DNA of 7,484 nt from an uncultured Bacilli bacterium (GTDB lineage Bacteria; Bacillota_I; Bacilli_A; RF39; UBA660), in NCBI GenBank assembly GCA_910589335.1, contig CAJUTW010000053.1:1-7484 (forward strand), in the 5' to 3' direction. The position numbers and the translations under genes are program-made. This document shows positions 1 to 5,552 of this stretch, in pieces. Every line of letters starts with the position of its first letter. The stretch's first letter is position 1. The notes beneath the pieces were generated by a model. It made no database searches. It saw only the letters and a program-made list of their open reading frames with translations, and was not told the DNA's origin.

Positions 1-50
1 GCAAAATCCCTAAACGGAAAACCTCTTTTTTCATATTCTTCTGTATACAT
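1..50 (-). CDS. 5' end of an unidentified protein gene (runs off the left edge)
   Basis: Only about 16 codons are inside the window, starting MYTEEYEKRGFPFRDF and then leaving the left edge in an open frame. The start is well supported: the ATG at 50-48 is preceded by a purine-rich GAGAGGGGAG ribosome binding site about 7 to 9 nt upstream, and a good sigma-A promoter lies at 86-114. The charged, aromatic-rich N-terminus has no signal peptide within the visible part. A membrane segment could follow, but that would be a guess. The gene has its own promoter beginning at the stop codon of the Smr gene, so it is a separate transcription unit that may also receive read-through. I do not recognise the family from so few residues. 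Confidence 0.55.
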   Translation of the reverse strand, partial: MYTEEYEKRGFPFRDF

Positions 51-85
51 ATTTCGAACTCCCCTCTCTCCCATATGTAGTGCTT

Positions 86-114
86 ATTCTAACACTTTTT
101 ATGTAATAAGTCAA
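86..114 (-). promoter_or_regulatory. Sigma-A promoter for the leftmost gene
   Basis: Read on the minus strand, TTGACT (114-109) and TAGAAT (91-86) are separated by exactly 17 nt. Transcription would start near 79, leaving a short leader before the ribosome binding site and the ATG at 50. The -35 box begins immediately after the TGA stop of the Smr gene, so the intergenic space is fully used. Confidence 0.75.
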
Positions 115-372
115 TCATTTTTTCTTTATAGTAACAATAGTAGCTCCACTATTAAAATTATCAATTTTAAATTCTTGAACATATTTATTTTTTCGTAAAA
201 CTTCTTGTGTAGTTTTACGAACTATTCCCATACCATTTCCATGAACAATAACAACCTTTTGATTTTTCATTAAATAATTATCACTAATGAATTCATTTAT
301 TAAAATTCTTGCATAATCTCTATCCGTTCCATGTAAATCAAGTGTAGGTAAATAATTATATAACATCATCAT
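115..372 (-). CDS. Stand-alone Smr-domain protein
   Basis: An 85-residue protein made of one Smr (small MutS-related) domain. The signature LDLHG is at residues 11-15 and HGNGMG at 44-49, followed by the usual C-terminal beta strand (SGATIVTIKKK). Smr domains are known as the C-terminal nuclease/nucleic-acid-binding module of MutS2 and also occur alone; this one lacks any MutS ATPase part. The start is chosen at the ATG at 372-370: an AAGAAG ribosome binding site lies about 9 nt upstream, while a TTG two codons earlier is too close to it. Two further ATG codons follow directly (369, 366), so the exact start is uncertain by one or two residues. The gene overlaps the end of the kinase gene by 17 bp, implying a shared mRNA and translational coupling. 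DNA versus RNA as substrate cannot be told from sequence. Confidence 0.88.
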   Translation of the reverse strand: MMMLYNYLPTLDLHGTDRDYARILINEFISDNYLMKNQKVVIVHGNGMGIVRKTTQEVLRKNKYVQEFKIDNFNSGATIVTIKKK

Positions 373-1255
373 ATTCAAGCACTTCTTTCAAATCTGGTAT
401 AGAAAACCTAGATCCAATTCTAGTAACAGAAATAGCTCCAGCAATAGATGCATATTTAATCGAATCATATAAAGAATAATTATTTCCTATAAAATAAACA
501 AATGCTCCATGAAATATATCTCCAGCTCCTGTTGAATCCAAAGCAGTAACTTTAACACTAGAAATTAATTTGTATTCTCCATCTATTTTTGTAAAACTCC
601 CATTAGCTTCCAATGTTATTATTATATTAGTATTAAAATATTCCTCTAACTTTTTATGAATATTTATAAGTTCAAATTGCTCATCAATTCTAGTAATTTT
701 CATATTACAAAATTCTTCTGCAAATTCTTTAGAACAAATTAGATACGTTACTTTTTTCCCTAATAATTTTGTATCTTCATTAATTCTTCCTGCATCTAAA
801 ACACTTACAGCTGTAGGGTTTTTATCTAAAATATCTAATGCCGTATCAATATGTTCTCCATCAACTAATATTAAATCAGCATCTTCTTCTATATCTTTTG
901 ATAATTTTCTTATCATTTTATCTTTAGATGTTAAAATTGTTCTAGACCCATTCTTCATATTAGCTATTATATAACTACTTGAAGTTTTATGATTATCAAG
1001 TTTTTCTAAATACTTTATATTTACTCCAATATTTTTAAATTCCTCAGTAACTTTATCCCCATAAAAATCGTTTCCTATTATAGAACCAATAAACACATCC
1101 ATTCCCCATTTTGCTAATAAATAAGCTCCATTACCAGCAGGTCCTCCACCACATTCTATATGTTTATCTAATCTATATTTTATATTTTCAACTGGAAATT
1201 CATTCATTGGTAACGTTATATCATATGTTGAATGACCAATACATATTACTCTCAT
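356..1255 (-). CDS. PfkB-family (ribokinase-like) carbohydrate or nucleoside kinase
   Basis: A 299-residue cytosolic kinase of normal family length that transfers phosphate from ATP to a sugar or nucleoside hydroxyl. The N-terminal family signature is the glycine-rich GGGPAGN at residues 36-42. The C-terminal signature DSTGAGD is at 240-246, where the final Asp is the family's catalytic base and the GAG turn forms the anion hole. The start is taken as ATG at 1255-1253 because a near-perfect AGAAGGTGG ribosome binding site lies 5 nt upstream; the GTG at 1264 that would add three residues falls inside that site. The gene overlaps the Smr gene downstream and follows the mannosyltransferase after a terminator. 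The substrate (ribose, fructose phosphate, nucleoside or other) cannot be assigned: the neighbours give no pathway, and no substrate-specific motif is recognised. Confidence 0.9.
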   Translation of the reverse strand: MRVICIGHSTYDITLPMNEFPVENIKYRLDKHIECGGGPAGNGAYLLAKWGMDVFIGSIIGNDFYGDKVTEEFKNIGVNIKYLEKLDNHKTSSSYIIANMKNGSRTILTSKDKMIRKLSKDIEEDADLILVDGEHIDTALDILDKNPTAVSVLDAGRINEDTKLLGKKVTYLICSKEFAEEFCNMKITRIDEQFELINIHKKLEEYFNTNIIITLEANGSFTKIDGEYKLISSVKVTALDSTGAGDIFHGAFVYFIGNNYSLYDSIKYASIAGAISVTRIGSRFSIPDLKEVLEYDDVI

Positions 1256-1276
1256 ATCTTCCACCTTCTAATATTT

Positions 1277-1305
1277 ATTATATCAAAAAAAGATATTTCT
1301 TTCCA
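1277..1305 (-). promoter_or_regulatory. Possible promoter for the kinase-Smr pair
   Basis: On the minus strand TATAAT (1282-1277) has a weak TGGAAA -35 candidate (1305-1300, four of six) at 17 nt. The -35 lies in the loop of the preceding terminator and the predicted start is very close to the kinase ribosome binding site, so this is tentative. In such AT-rich DNA a TATAAT alone is weak evidence. Confidence 0.3.
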
Positions 1306-1316
1306 GAAAATATCTT
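1285..1316 (-). terminator. Rho-independent terminator after the mannosyltransferase gene
   Basis: On the minus strand AAGATATTT pairs with AAATATCTT (9 bp, arms at 1316-1308 and 1298-1290) around a 9-nt loop, followed by a run of seven T (1291-1285). It begins only a few bases after the stop codon at 1323. The stem is AT-rich and therefore weak, so some read-through into the kinase gene is plausible. Confidence 0.65.
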
Positions 1317-1322
1317 AAAAAA

Positions 1323-2966
1323 TTAGAAATACCAAGAAGAAAATATCTTTAAATTATCTATATAAATATTATCAACAATCATCCCTGATATAATAGGATA
1401 ATATATTAAAAAGAAAATAAATACAGTTATTAAATAAATAGGTATAATTATATTCAATTTAAACTTATTAACAATATCTTTAAACATCAAAACTATACTT
1501 AAAATTAAAAATGGCAAAACCGGAAAATAATGATAAAGAAACATTTGTCTATTAATAAAAGAATAAGGTAAGAAAAGAGATAAAATCACAACTATCAAAA
1601 AAAATGCTTTCCTATCTTTTTTTAATAAAAATTTTATAATTAAATATAAAAAACTAATAATTCCCATCCACCATATAACGATATTCCCAATTGCAGAAAT
1701 AGTTTCTCTTCTATTAGCATCAATAACCTGATTATGATACCAAACTGGTTTATATCCTAAAGGCCAAGTATACCATTTAGAAGAAAAATAATGATCAGAC
1801 TCTAACTTAGAATGGTAATTATAAATATCTTGTTGTTGTTTTATAACATTTTCTATATTATTTGTGTAATTTATTCTATTATTAGGAAACATTAAATACA
1901 AACCAAAATAGATTGTTAAAGGTAAAAAAACAAAAAATAACATTCCTTTTATAAAAAAATCAAAATTTATTTTTTTATCTTTAATATGATATATAAAATA
2001 AATAATCGTTAAAGCCAAACCTCCATAAAATCCAGTCCATTTAACAGAAATAGATAAAGAAAAAAACAATCCTGATAAAAACAAATCTACATTATTCTTA
2101 TTTTTAATAAATTTACACATAAAATATAAAGAACATAAAATAAAAAGTACTAAATGACTATCAACTGTACCAATTCTTGTCTGTACAAAATGAAAAGTAT
2201 CCAAACTTATTAATAAAGCTGAAAAAATAGCATATTTCCTTTCTTTAAAGAGAAGTTTACCAAAATAATACATTACTATTATCATTAATATTCCAGATAT
2301 ATTTCCCATTAACCGATAATTAAATGGCGTCATTTTTTGTGTTACAAATATCGGAATAGCTTGTATTAACTTACCTAATGGAGGATGAACCCATTCATAA
2401 GTTTCTAAATTTTTTGTATATTCATAAGCAGTTCTTGCAAAATATATTTCATCAAAATATGAAGAATTAAAATAACTTATTTGTTTAGGTATAACATCTA
2501 TTTCATCTGTCAAAGTATTTATTTTTTTATCTTTATATTTTATATCTTTTATATTAATTCTTTTTTTATTATTATCATAAAAAGAAATCTCTCCTAACGA
2601 AGAATCTTCTAAAAATAATAATTTTAAATATTTTCCTTTAGAAACAATTCTTAAATCATCCCAAGCAAATGAACCTTCTCCAACAACACTTGTAACAAAT
2701 TTATATTTTTTATTGTCTAAAGATGTATAAATTTGATAAACAGCATTTTTATCTCCATTAAAAACTTTCATTTTAATAATATCTTCTAACTTATCAAATT
2801 TAATAATTACTGAATTCATAGCTTGAAAATTTTGAAAAGTATTTGGATTATTAAAACTTCCTAATCTATAAAAAGAAAGAATTCCATAAATTATAATTAT
2901 AAACATTAAAGTTATATAATCTTTATAATTCATCCTTGCATTATCCTCATTAAAAAATTTCTTCAT
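1323..2966 (-). CDS. PMT-family (GT39) membrane mannosyl/glycosyltransferase
   Basis: A 547-residue integral membrane enzyme of the dolichyl-phosphate-mannose protein mannosyltransferase family. The family moves a sugar from a lipid-phosphate carrier to a protein or other acceptor on the outer face of the membrane. After a first membrane segment (about 17-33) there is an outside domain rich in beta strands (about 45-150). The catalytic first loop follows, with the Asp-Glu pair at 172-173 and the HPPLGK motif at 194-199. Many hydrophobic segments run from about 223 to 365 and 428 to 535, with the typical end segment PIISG near 524-528. Length and C-terminus are complete for bacterial members. 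The ATG has a GAGGGG ribosome binding site 6 nt upstream. Acceptor and carrier are not identifiable here; in bacteria the carrier is probably a polyprenyl phosphate. It has its own promoter and terminator, so it is monocistronic. Confidence 0.9.
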   Translation of the reverse strand: MKKFFNEDNARMNYKDYITLMFIIIIYGILSFYRLGSFNNPNTFQNFQAMNSVIIKFDKLEDIIKMKVFNGDKNAVYQIYTSLDNKKYKFVTSVVGEGSFAWDDLRIVSKGKYLKLLFLEDSSLGEISFYDNNKKRINIKDIKYKDKKINTLTDEIDVIPKQISYFNSSYFDEIYFARTAYEYTKNLETYEWVHPPLGKLIQAIPIFVTQKMTPFNYRLMGNISGILMIIVMYYFGKLLFKERKYAIFSALLISLDTFHFVQTRIGTVDSHLVLFILCSLYFMCKFIKNKNNVDLFLSGLFFSLSISVKWTGFYGGLALTIIYFIYHIKDKKINFDFFIKGMLFFVFLPLTIYFGLYLMFPNNRINYTNNIENVIKQQQDIYNYHSKLESDHYFSSKWYTWPLGYKPVWYHNQVIDANRRETISAIGNIVIWWMGIISFLYLIIKFLLKKDRKAFFLIVVILSLFLPYSFINRQMFLYHYFPVLPFLILSIVLMFKDIVNKFKLNIIIPIYLITVFIFFLIYYPIISGMIVDNIYIDNLKIFSSWYF

Positions 2967-2987
2967 TATATCCCCTCTTTTACTTCG

Positions 2988-2996
2988 ATTATAACA
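2988..2996 (-). promoter_or_regulatory. Extended -10 promoter of the mannosyltransferase gene
   Basis: TGTTATAAT on the minus strand is a perfect extended -10 (TGnTATAAT). It lies about 20 nt upstream of the gene's ribosome binding site. No convincing -35 is found at 16 to 18 nt, as is common with extended -10 promoters. Confidence 0.6.
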
Positions 2997-3019
2997 TAAT
3001 ATAATAATTTATACTATTA

Positions 3020-3067
3020 CAATAAAAAAAGACTCAAATAAACAAATAAAAAAAGACTCAAATAAAC
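3020..3067 (-). repeat. Two-copy 24-bp tandem duplication carrying a terminator arm
   Basis: Copies at 3020-3043 and 3044-3067 match at 23 of 24 positions. Each contains an AAAAAAAGACTC core that, on the minus strand, reads as the 3' arm and U-tract of the terminator for the 543-residue gene. The duplication therefore gives that terminator a second, alternative 3' arm. There are only two copies and no further units. Confidence 0.85.
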
Positions 3068-3092
3068 AATATTTAATTTATCTAAGTCTTTT
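3048..3092 (-). terminator. Rho-independent terminator of the 543-residue protein gene
   Basis: On the minus strand AAAAGACTTAGATAAA (3092-3077) pairs over 16 positions with the segment at 3066-3051, using two G-U pairs, around a 10-nt loop. A run of seven T (3054-3048) forms the tail. The G-U pairs form only in minus-strand RNA, which fixes the direction. A second copy of the 3' arm and T-run lies 24 nt further on. Confidence 0.75.
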
Positions 3093-3254
3093 ACTAAACC
3101 TTTTTTCTTTCCAGTCAATAAACTTTTTAAATATTCTATTAACTAATAGCAGTTTTTCAACAATCATATACAGGAAAAATTTATCTAGTTATTAATATCT
3201 TTTACTGCTATTGATTTTTTACTCTTTCTTCATTTATAAAATATAATAAATAAT
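3093..3254 (-). other. Long 3' UTR with a long-range inverted repeat
   Basis: About 160 nt separate the stop codon of the 543-residue gene from its terminator, with no ORF of note. AATAGCAGT (3145-3153) and ACTGCTATT (3204-3212) form a perfect 9-bp inverted repeat with a 50-nt interior. Inside it TTTTTC (3153-3158) can pair with GAAAAA (3174-3179). This may be a stem-loop of the mRNA tail or the remnant of an element. No family is recognised. Confidence 0.35.
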
Positions 3255-4886
3255 TTAATGTAAATGAGAATATATATCATCATTATATTCAATAATATTT
3301 TCATTTCTTTTTAACACTAAAACTTTTTTATTATTTTCTTCAGCATATTTAATAGATTTCTCATCTACATCACCGCAGCATATAATAGCATCTTGTTGTA
3401 AAATATCATTTTCTCTTGTTTTTGTTCTTAAACATAATTGACAATATGTTTTATAAGCGTAAGTTAATGCATTTAAATCATCTATATCTAATAACATATT
3501 AGGTTTTTTAGTTAAATCTTTTCGATATTTCGCCCATGAACTACTTAAAGAATCTGTAGGATAAATATGAGCAATTAAATCTGCTGTTACTTTAGAATAA
3601 TATCCATGTATTATAGCTCCTGGATAATGAGAAAAATTATCCTGAGTTAAGATACTAAATCCACAAAATGTTCTTTTATTAAAAGATTCATCTAAGTTTG
3701 ATAAATCAAAAAGCGTTTGTACCCGACATAAAATATTATATTTATCCATATCCATATATGTAACTCTTTGAGTTAAATTAGGTAGAGGATATAAAGAAGA
3801 AACAATTGATTCTGTTGCATATCTAAAACATTTTTTATATAACTCTTTTAATTTACTATAAGAGCCTTCAGTTAATGAAATTGGATATTTTAATTCTCCA
3901 GATTCATCAAAGAAATCATTTATAAATAGCCAAAAACCATCTTTTTCAACATCGAATTTTTTAAAATAAGAAGAATTTATTATTTCATCTCTAATTTTAA
4001 TTAAATATTCAGGTGAAACTTCTAATATATTACTCATAACAAAATCTATTCTCTTGTTTTTTATTTTATCTATTTCTTCTTTATTAAATAATTTATGTAA
4101 ATGATTAATTAATTCTTCTGGGTAATCATATCCTTCTAATAATTCTGTAATTTTAATTTGCTCCTGAAGTGAAAATTTTTTAAACACATCAAAAAACGAA
4201 GTACAATTAATAAGATTAATTGAAAGTATATTTTGCGATATTAACTTTTCGCAAATAGGATATGTTAAATTTAATATATTTTCTTCAGTTATATATTTTT
4301 TAACTATAGACGGCTCTTTACGATTAAATAAAAGGAAAAATTCTGGATGGTTTCGATTATTTTTCACACAATCTTCTATTAAGTTTTTACGTGCTTTCCA
4401 ATAAGCTTCTAAAGTCCAATCTTCTAATCTTTCTGTACAAACACTAAATTTTTCAAAGTAAGCATTTTTTAAACAATAATCCATTATTCTTATTATTGGA
4501 TAATTATATAAAGGAAAATCCTTTTTATTAAAACTTTCAACATTTCCTAGAATAAATGGTTTAAAATAATATAAAATATTATATAAAAAATCTGAATCTA
4601 ATCTCATTAGCCAATCTAGTACTTCTTCATTAGAAGAGATATAATCTAAATGTTTAAAAAAATATATAATTTTATCAACATTTTTATTAGATAAATTCAA
4701 TTTATCTAATAATTTTTTAGCAAACTCTGGATGTTCAGCATTTTTTATAATAATTTCAAAAGATTTTGGAGATTCTGCTTCTATCTTCATTGCATTAAAA
4801 GAATCAAAAAACACTTCCCGATCATTTTCTACAAAATCAACATCACTTATATTTTTTATTAAAATCTCATAATAACTTTCATTCAT
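3255..4886 (-). CDS. Unknown 543-residue protein with a distinctive C-terminal region
   Basis: I do not recognise a characterised function. The protein appears soluble: there is no signal peptide and no membrane segment. Residues 1 to about 410 are charged and mostly helical-looking, rich in Lys, Glu, Phe, Tyr and Asn, with several HPEF-type helix turns. The C-terminal part (about 420-543) looks like a compact separate domain, with HGYY, AHIYPTDS, PNMLLDIDDLN and YCQLCLRTK blocks. It ends in a Rossmann-like stretch (AIICCGDVDEKSIKYA, then KKVLVLKR). It recalls C-terminal modules of uncharacterised gut Bacillota proteins, but I can name none. The start is ATG at 4886-4884, with a GGGGGT ribosome binding site 7 nt upstream; a TTG five codons earlier would place that site inside the gene. 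It has its own promoter and terminator and adjoins two toxin-like loci, so a defence or mobile-element role is possible but unproven. Confidence 0.85.
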   Translation of the reverse strand: MNESYYEILIKNISDVDFVENDREVFFDSFNAMKIEAESPKSFEIIIKNAEHPEFAKKLLDKLNLSNKNVDKIIYFFKHLDYISSNEEVLDWLMRLDSDFLYNILYYFKPFILGNVESFNKKDFPLYNYPIIRIMDYCLKNAYFEKFSVCTERLEDWTLEAYWKARKNLIEDCVKNNRNHPEFFLLFNRKEPSIVKKYITEENILNLTYPICEKLISQNILSINLINCTSFFDVFKKFSLQEQIKITELLEGYDYPEELINHLHKLFNKEEIDKIKNKRIDFVMSNILEVSPEYLIKIRDEIINSSYFKKFDVEKDGFWLFINDFFDESGELKYPISLTEGSYSKLKELYKKCFRYATESIVSSLYPLPNLTQRVTYMDMDKYNILCRVQTLFDLSNLDESFNKRTFCGFSILTQDNFSHYPGAIIHGYYSKVTADLIAHIYPTDSLSSSWAKYRKDLTKKPNMLLDIDDLNALTYAYKTYCQLCLRTKTRENDILQQDAIICCGDVDEKSIKYAEENNKKVLVLKRNENIIEYNDDIYSHLH

Positions 4887-4929
4887 TTTTGCTACCCCCA
4901 ATTCATAAATAAACTTCTTTTAGTTGCAT

Positions 4930-4958
4930 ATTATATCACAAAAATCTCGATTTAACAA
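4930..4958 (-). promoter_or_regulatory. Promoter of the 543-residue protein gene
   Basis: TTGTTA (4958-4953) and TATAAT (4935-4930) are 17 nt apart on the minus strand, and the -10 is extended (TGATATAAT). The predicted start near 4923 leaves a leader of roughly 37 nt before the ATG at 4886. It lies just beyond the end of the decayed toxin gene. Confidence 0.7.
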
Positions 4959-4963
4959 TAAAA

Positions 4964-5134
4964 TTATACCAATATATTTTTGAGGTTTACAGAAACAAAC
5001 CATAATATGTCCTTATCTTTGACAGTAAATTAAGTTAATTTTTCTTTTCCTTTTTCATAGTTTTACATTAAGTTCTCATCATTTAAAGCATCAAAATATT
5101 CATCTTTTATATAATATAAACAACCAGTTTTAAT
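4964..5134 (-). pseudogene. Decayed small toxin-like gene (type III ToxN/AbiQ-like, tentative)
   Basis: One minus-strand frame keeps coherent protein sequence across two TAA codons (5065-5063 and 5032-5030). It reads KTGCLYYIKDEYFDALNDEN up to LM, a stop, NYEKGKEKLT, a stop, then FTVKDKDILWFVSVNLK, and ends at a third TAA (4966-4964). The pieces join without a frameshift and resemble the first part of small proteins with a YYIKDEYF start and an RPTYF...LWFxPxSSK core. I associate these, from memory, with type III endoribonuclease toxins (ToxN/AbiQ/CptN-like). There is no ATG or ribosome binding site: an ATT (5134-5132) stands where a start would be expected. The later part of such proteins is missing. 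Being in one frame with substituted stops argues for a recent loss. It follows a structured RNA and terminator, the order used by type III toxin-antitoxin loci. The family name is uncertain; the decay itself is visible. Confidence 0.6.
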
Positions 5135-5145
5135 TTTACAACAAA

Positions 5146-5177
5146 AGAATAACTTCATCTTACGATGAAGTTATTCT
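5146..5177 (-). terminator. Strong 14-bp hairpin ending the ~200-nt RNA
   Basis: AGAATAACTTCATC (5146-5159) is a perfect inverted repeat with 5164-5177, giving a 14-bp stem and a 4-nt loop. On the minus strand it is followed by TTTTGTTGT, an imperfect but plausible U-tail. On the plus strand no T-run follows and no plus-strand gene needs it, so the minus direction is preferred. Confidence 0.65.
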
Positions 5178-5342
5178 ACATTTTCAACCAAAATTATTTA
5201 TTAACCATACCACCTGGAAGTGAAAAACATTTCGCTATTAAAAGCTATTTATTCCCCTTTTTCACGTATAGCAGCTTGTACCACAGTCAAATTCGGGTAG
5301 CAATATATAAATTCAACTTAACTGATGAATTATCGCACATCC
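5146..5342 (-). ncRNA. Predicted ~200-nt structured RNA, family unknown
   Basis: The segment between the promoter at 5349-5357 and the strong hairpin at 5146-5177 has no credible ORF but folds well as minus-strand RNA. GTGAAAAA pairs with TTTTTCAC (8 bp). It is extended by CTATAC with GTATGG (one G-U) across a small bulge, and ATTTAT can pair with ATAAAT outside this. The first bases (ATAATTCATC) can also pair with the 3' arm of the terminal hairpin (GATGAAGTTAT), a closing stem that would compete with the hairpin. GTGGTA occurs twice in the single-stranded parts. The size and promoter-to-terminator layout suit a 6S-like RNA or an antitoxin RNA for the toxin remnant that follows. I see no 6S, SRP, tmRNA or RNase P signature. 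Confidence 0.45.
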
Positions 5343-5348
5343 AAATTA

Positions 5349-5357
5349 ATTATACCA
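5349..5357 (-). promoter_or_regulatory. Extended -10 promoter of the ~200-nt RNA
   Basis: TGGTATAAT on the minus strand is a perfect extended -10. A start 7 nt downstream falls on the GG at 5342. No -35 match is seen at 17 nt (TATTTT). Confidence 0.5.
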
Positions 5358-5387
5358 CATTATGATAATTAAAAATACCCCATTTCT

Positions 5388-5441
5388 AAAAAAGAAATTA
5401 AGCAGATTAGCTTAAAGCCTCGTAAGTTTCTAATACTAATC
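5388..5441 (-). ncRNA. Third, diverged copy of the Abi-associated RNA repeat (copy C)
   Basis: The minus strand reads GATTAGTATTAGAAACTTAC and on through CGAGGC to a U-rich tail. It aligns with the start, loop and 3' side of the two repeats that flank the Abi gene: GAnTAGT, TTAG, AAACTT, then GAnGC. TTAGA pairs with TTTAA using a G-U that exists only in minus-strand RNA. The loop keeps the small CTT-nnn-AGG pairing, and AGATTAG/CTAATCT (5442-5436 and 5410-5404) closes an outer stem absent from the other copies. A run of six T (5393-5388) follows. It has its own promoter, so it is probably a separate ~54-nt RNA made after the Abi terminator. Confidence 0.5.
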
Positions 5442-5447
5442 TATCAA

Positions 5448-5476
5448 ATTATAACATAAAAACCTAGTTATGAAAA
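5448..5476 (-). promoter_or_regulatory. Promoter for repeat copy C
   Basis: TTTTCA (5476-5471) and TATAAT (5453-5448) are 17 nt apart, and the -10 is extended (TGTTATAAT). The start 7 nt past the -10 is the first base of the repeat (5441). The -35 overlaps the loop and 3' arm of the Abi terminator. Confidence 0.55.
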
Positions 5477-5485
5477 CTAGGCTTT
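5458..5485 (-). terminator. Terminator of the Abi transcript
   Basis: CCTAGTT (5481-5475) pairs with AACTAGG (5469-5463) around a 5-nt loop, and flanking A-T pairs plus one G-U (minus strand only) extend the stem to about 11 bp. A TTTTT run (5462-5458) ends it. It directly follows repeat copy A, so mature RNA from the operon would end with that repeat plus this hairpin. Confidence 0.75.
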
Positions 5486-5486
5486 G

Positions 5487-5524
5487 AATGACTTAGAGCT
5501 TCTAAAGTTTTCTAAGCACCACTC
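5487..5524 (-). repeat. Abi-flanking RNA repeat, downstream copy (copy A)
   Basis: This 38-nt unit matches the copy upstream of the Abi gene at 32 of 38 positions and has the same orientation. On the minus strand it begins GAGTGGTGC and folds as CTTAGA/TCTAAG around AAACTTTAGAAGC. Compared with copy B, two stem pairs change together (T-A to C-G, and A-T to G-C), and only one loop base and one outside base differ otherwise. It lies in the 3' UTR, 28 nt after the Abi stop codon and just before the terminator. It could be released from the mRNA or made from a local promoter. Confidence 0.8.
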
Positions 5525-5530
5525 ACTAAT

Positions 5531-5536
5531 ATTATA
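5531..5536 (-). promoter_or_regulatory. Possible -10 box for repeat copy A
   Basis: TATAAT on the minus strand ends 7 nt before the first base of copy A, the same spacing as at copies B and C. No good -35 is seen (ATGAAT at 18 nt). The surrounding run of A and T makes a chance match easy, so the support is the spacing only. Confidence 0.3.
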
Positions 5537-5552
5537 TTATAAAAATTTATTT

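Noticed and set aside
115..117. Genetic code with TGA as tryptophan, given the Mollicutes-like composition
   Set aside because: The Smr gene ends with TGA at the normal end of the domain, a promoter starts right after it, and tryptophan is written TGG in the genes checked.
1111..1326. A 71-codon plus-strand frame
   Set aside because: It is a shadow of the kinase gene and its leader, rich in Tyr, Leu and Ile as expected of AT-rich antisense.
4887..4901. Longer starts for three genes (TTG at 4901, GTG at 1264, TTG at 378)
   Set aside because: For the genes at 4886 and 1255 the ribosome binding site lies within the proposed extension. For the gene at 372 the site is too close to the TTG. In each case the ATG just downstream has proper spacing.
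5146..5342. T-box leader, because AGGTGGTA resembles the T-box core
   Set aside because: The rest of the T-box (ACCGCG) is missing, no stem I landmarks such as AGUA are seen, and no aminoacylation or amino-acid gene follows.
5165..5365. A 66-codon plus-strand frame
   Set aside because: It is antisense to the predicted ~200-nt RNA and begins within its terminal hairpin. It has no ribosome binding site outside that hairpin, and its composition looks non-coding.
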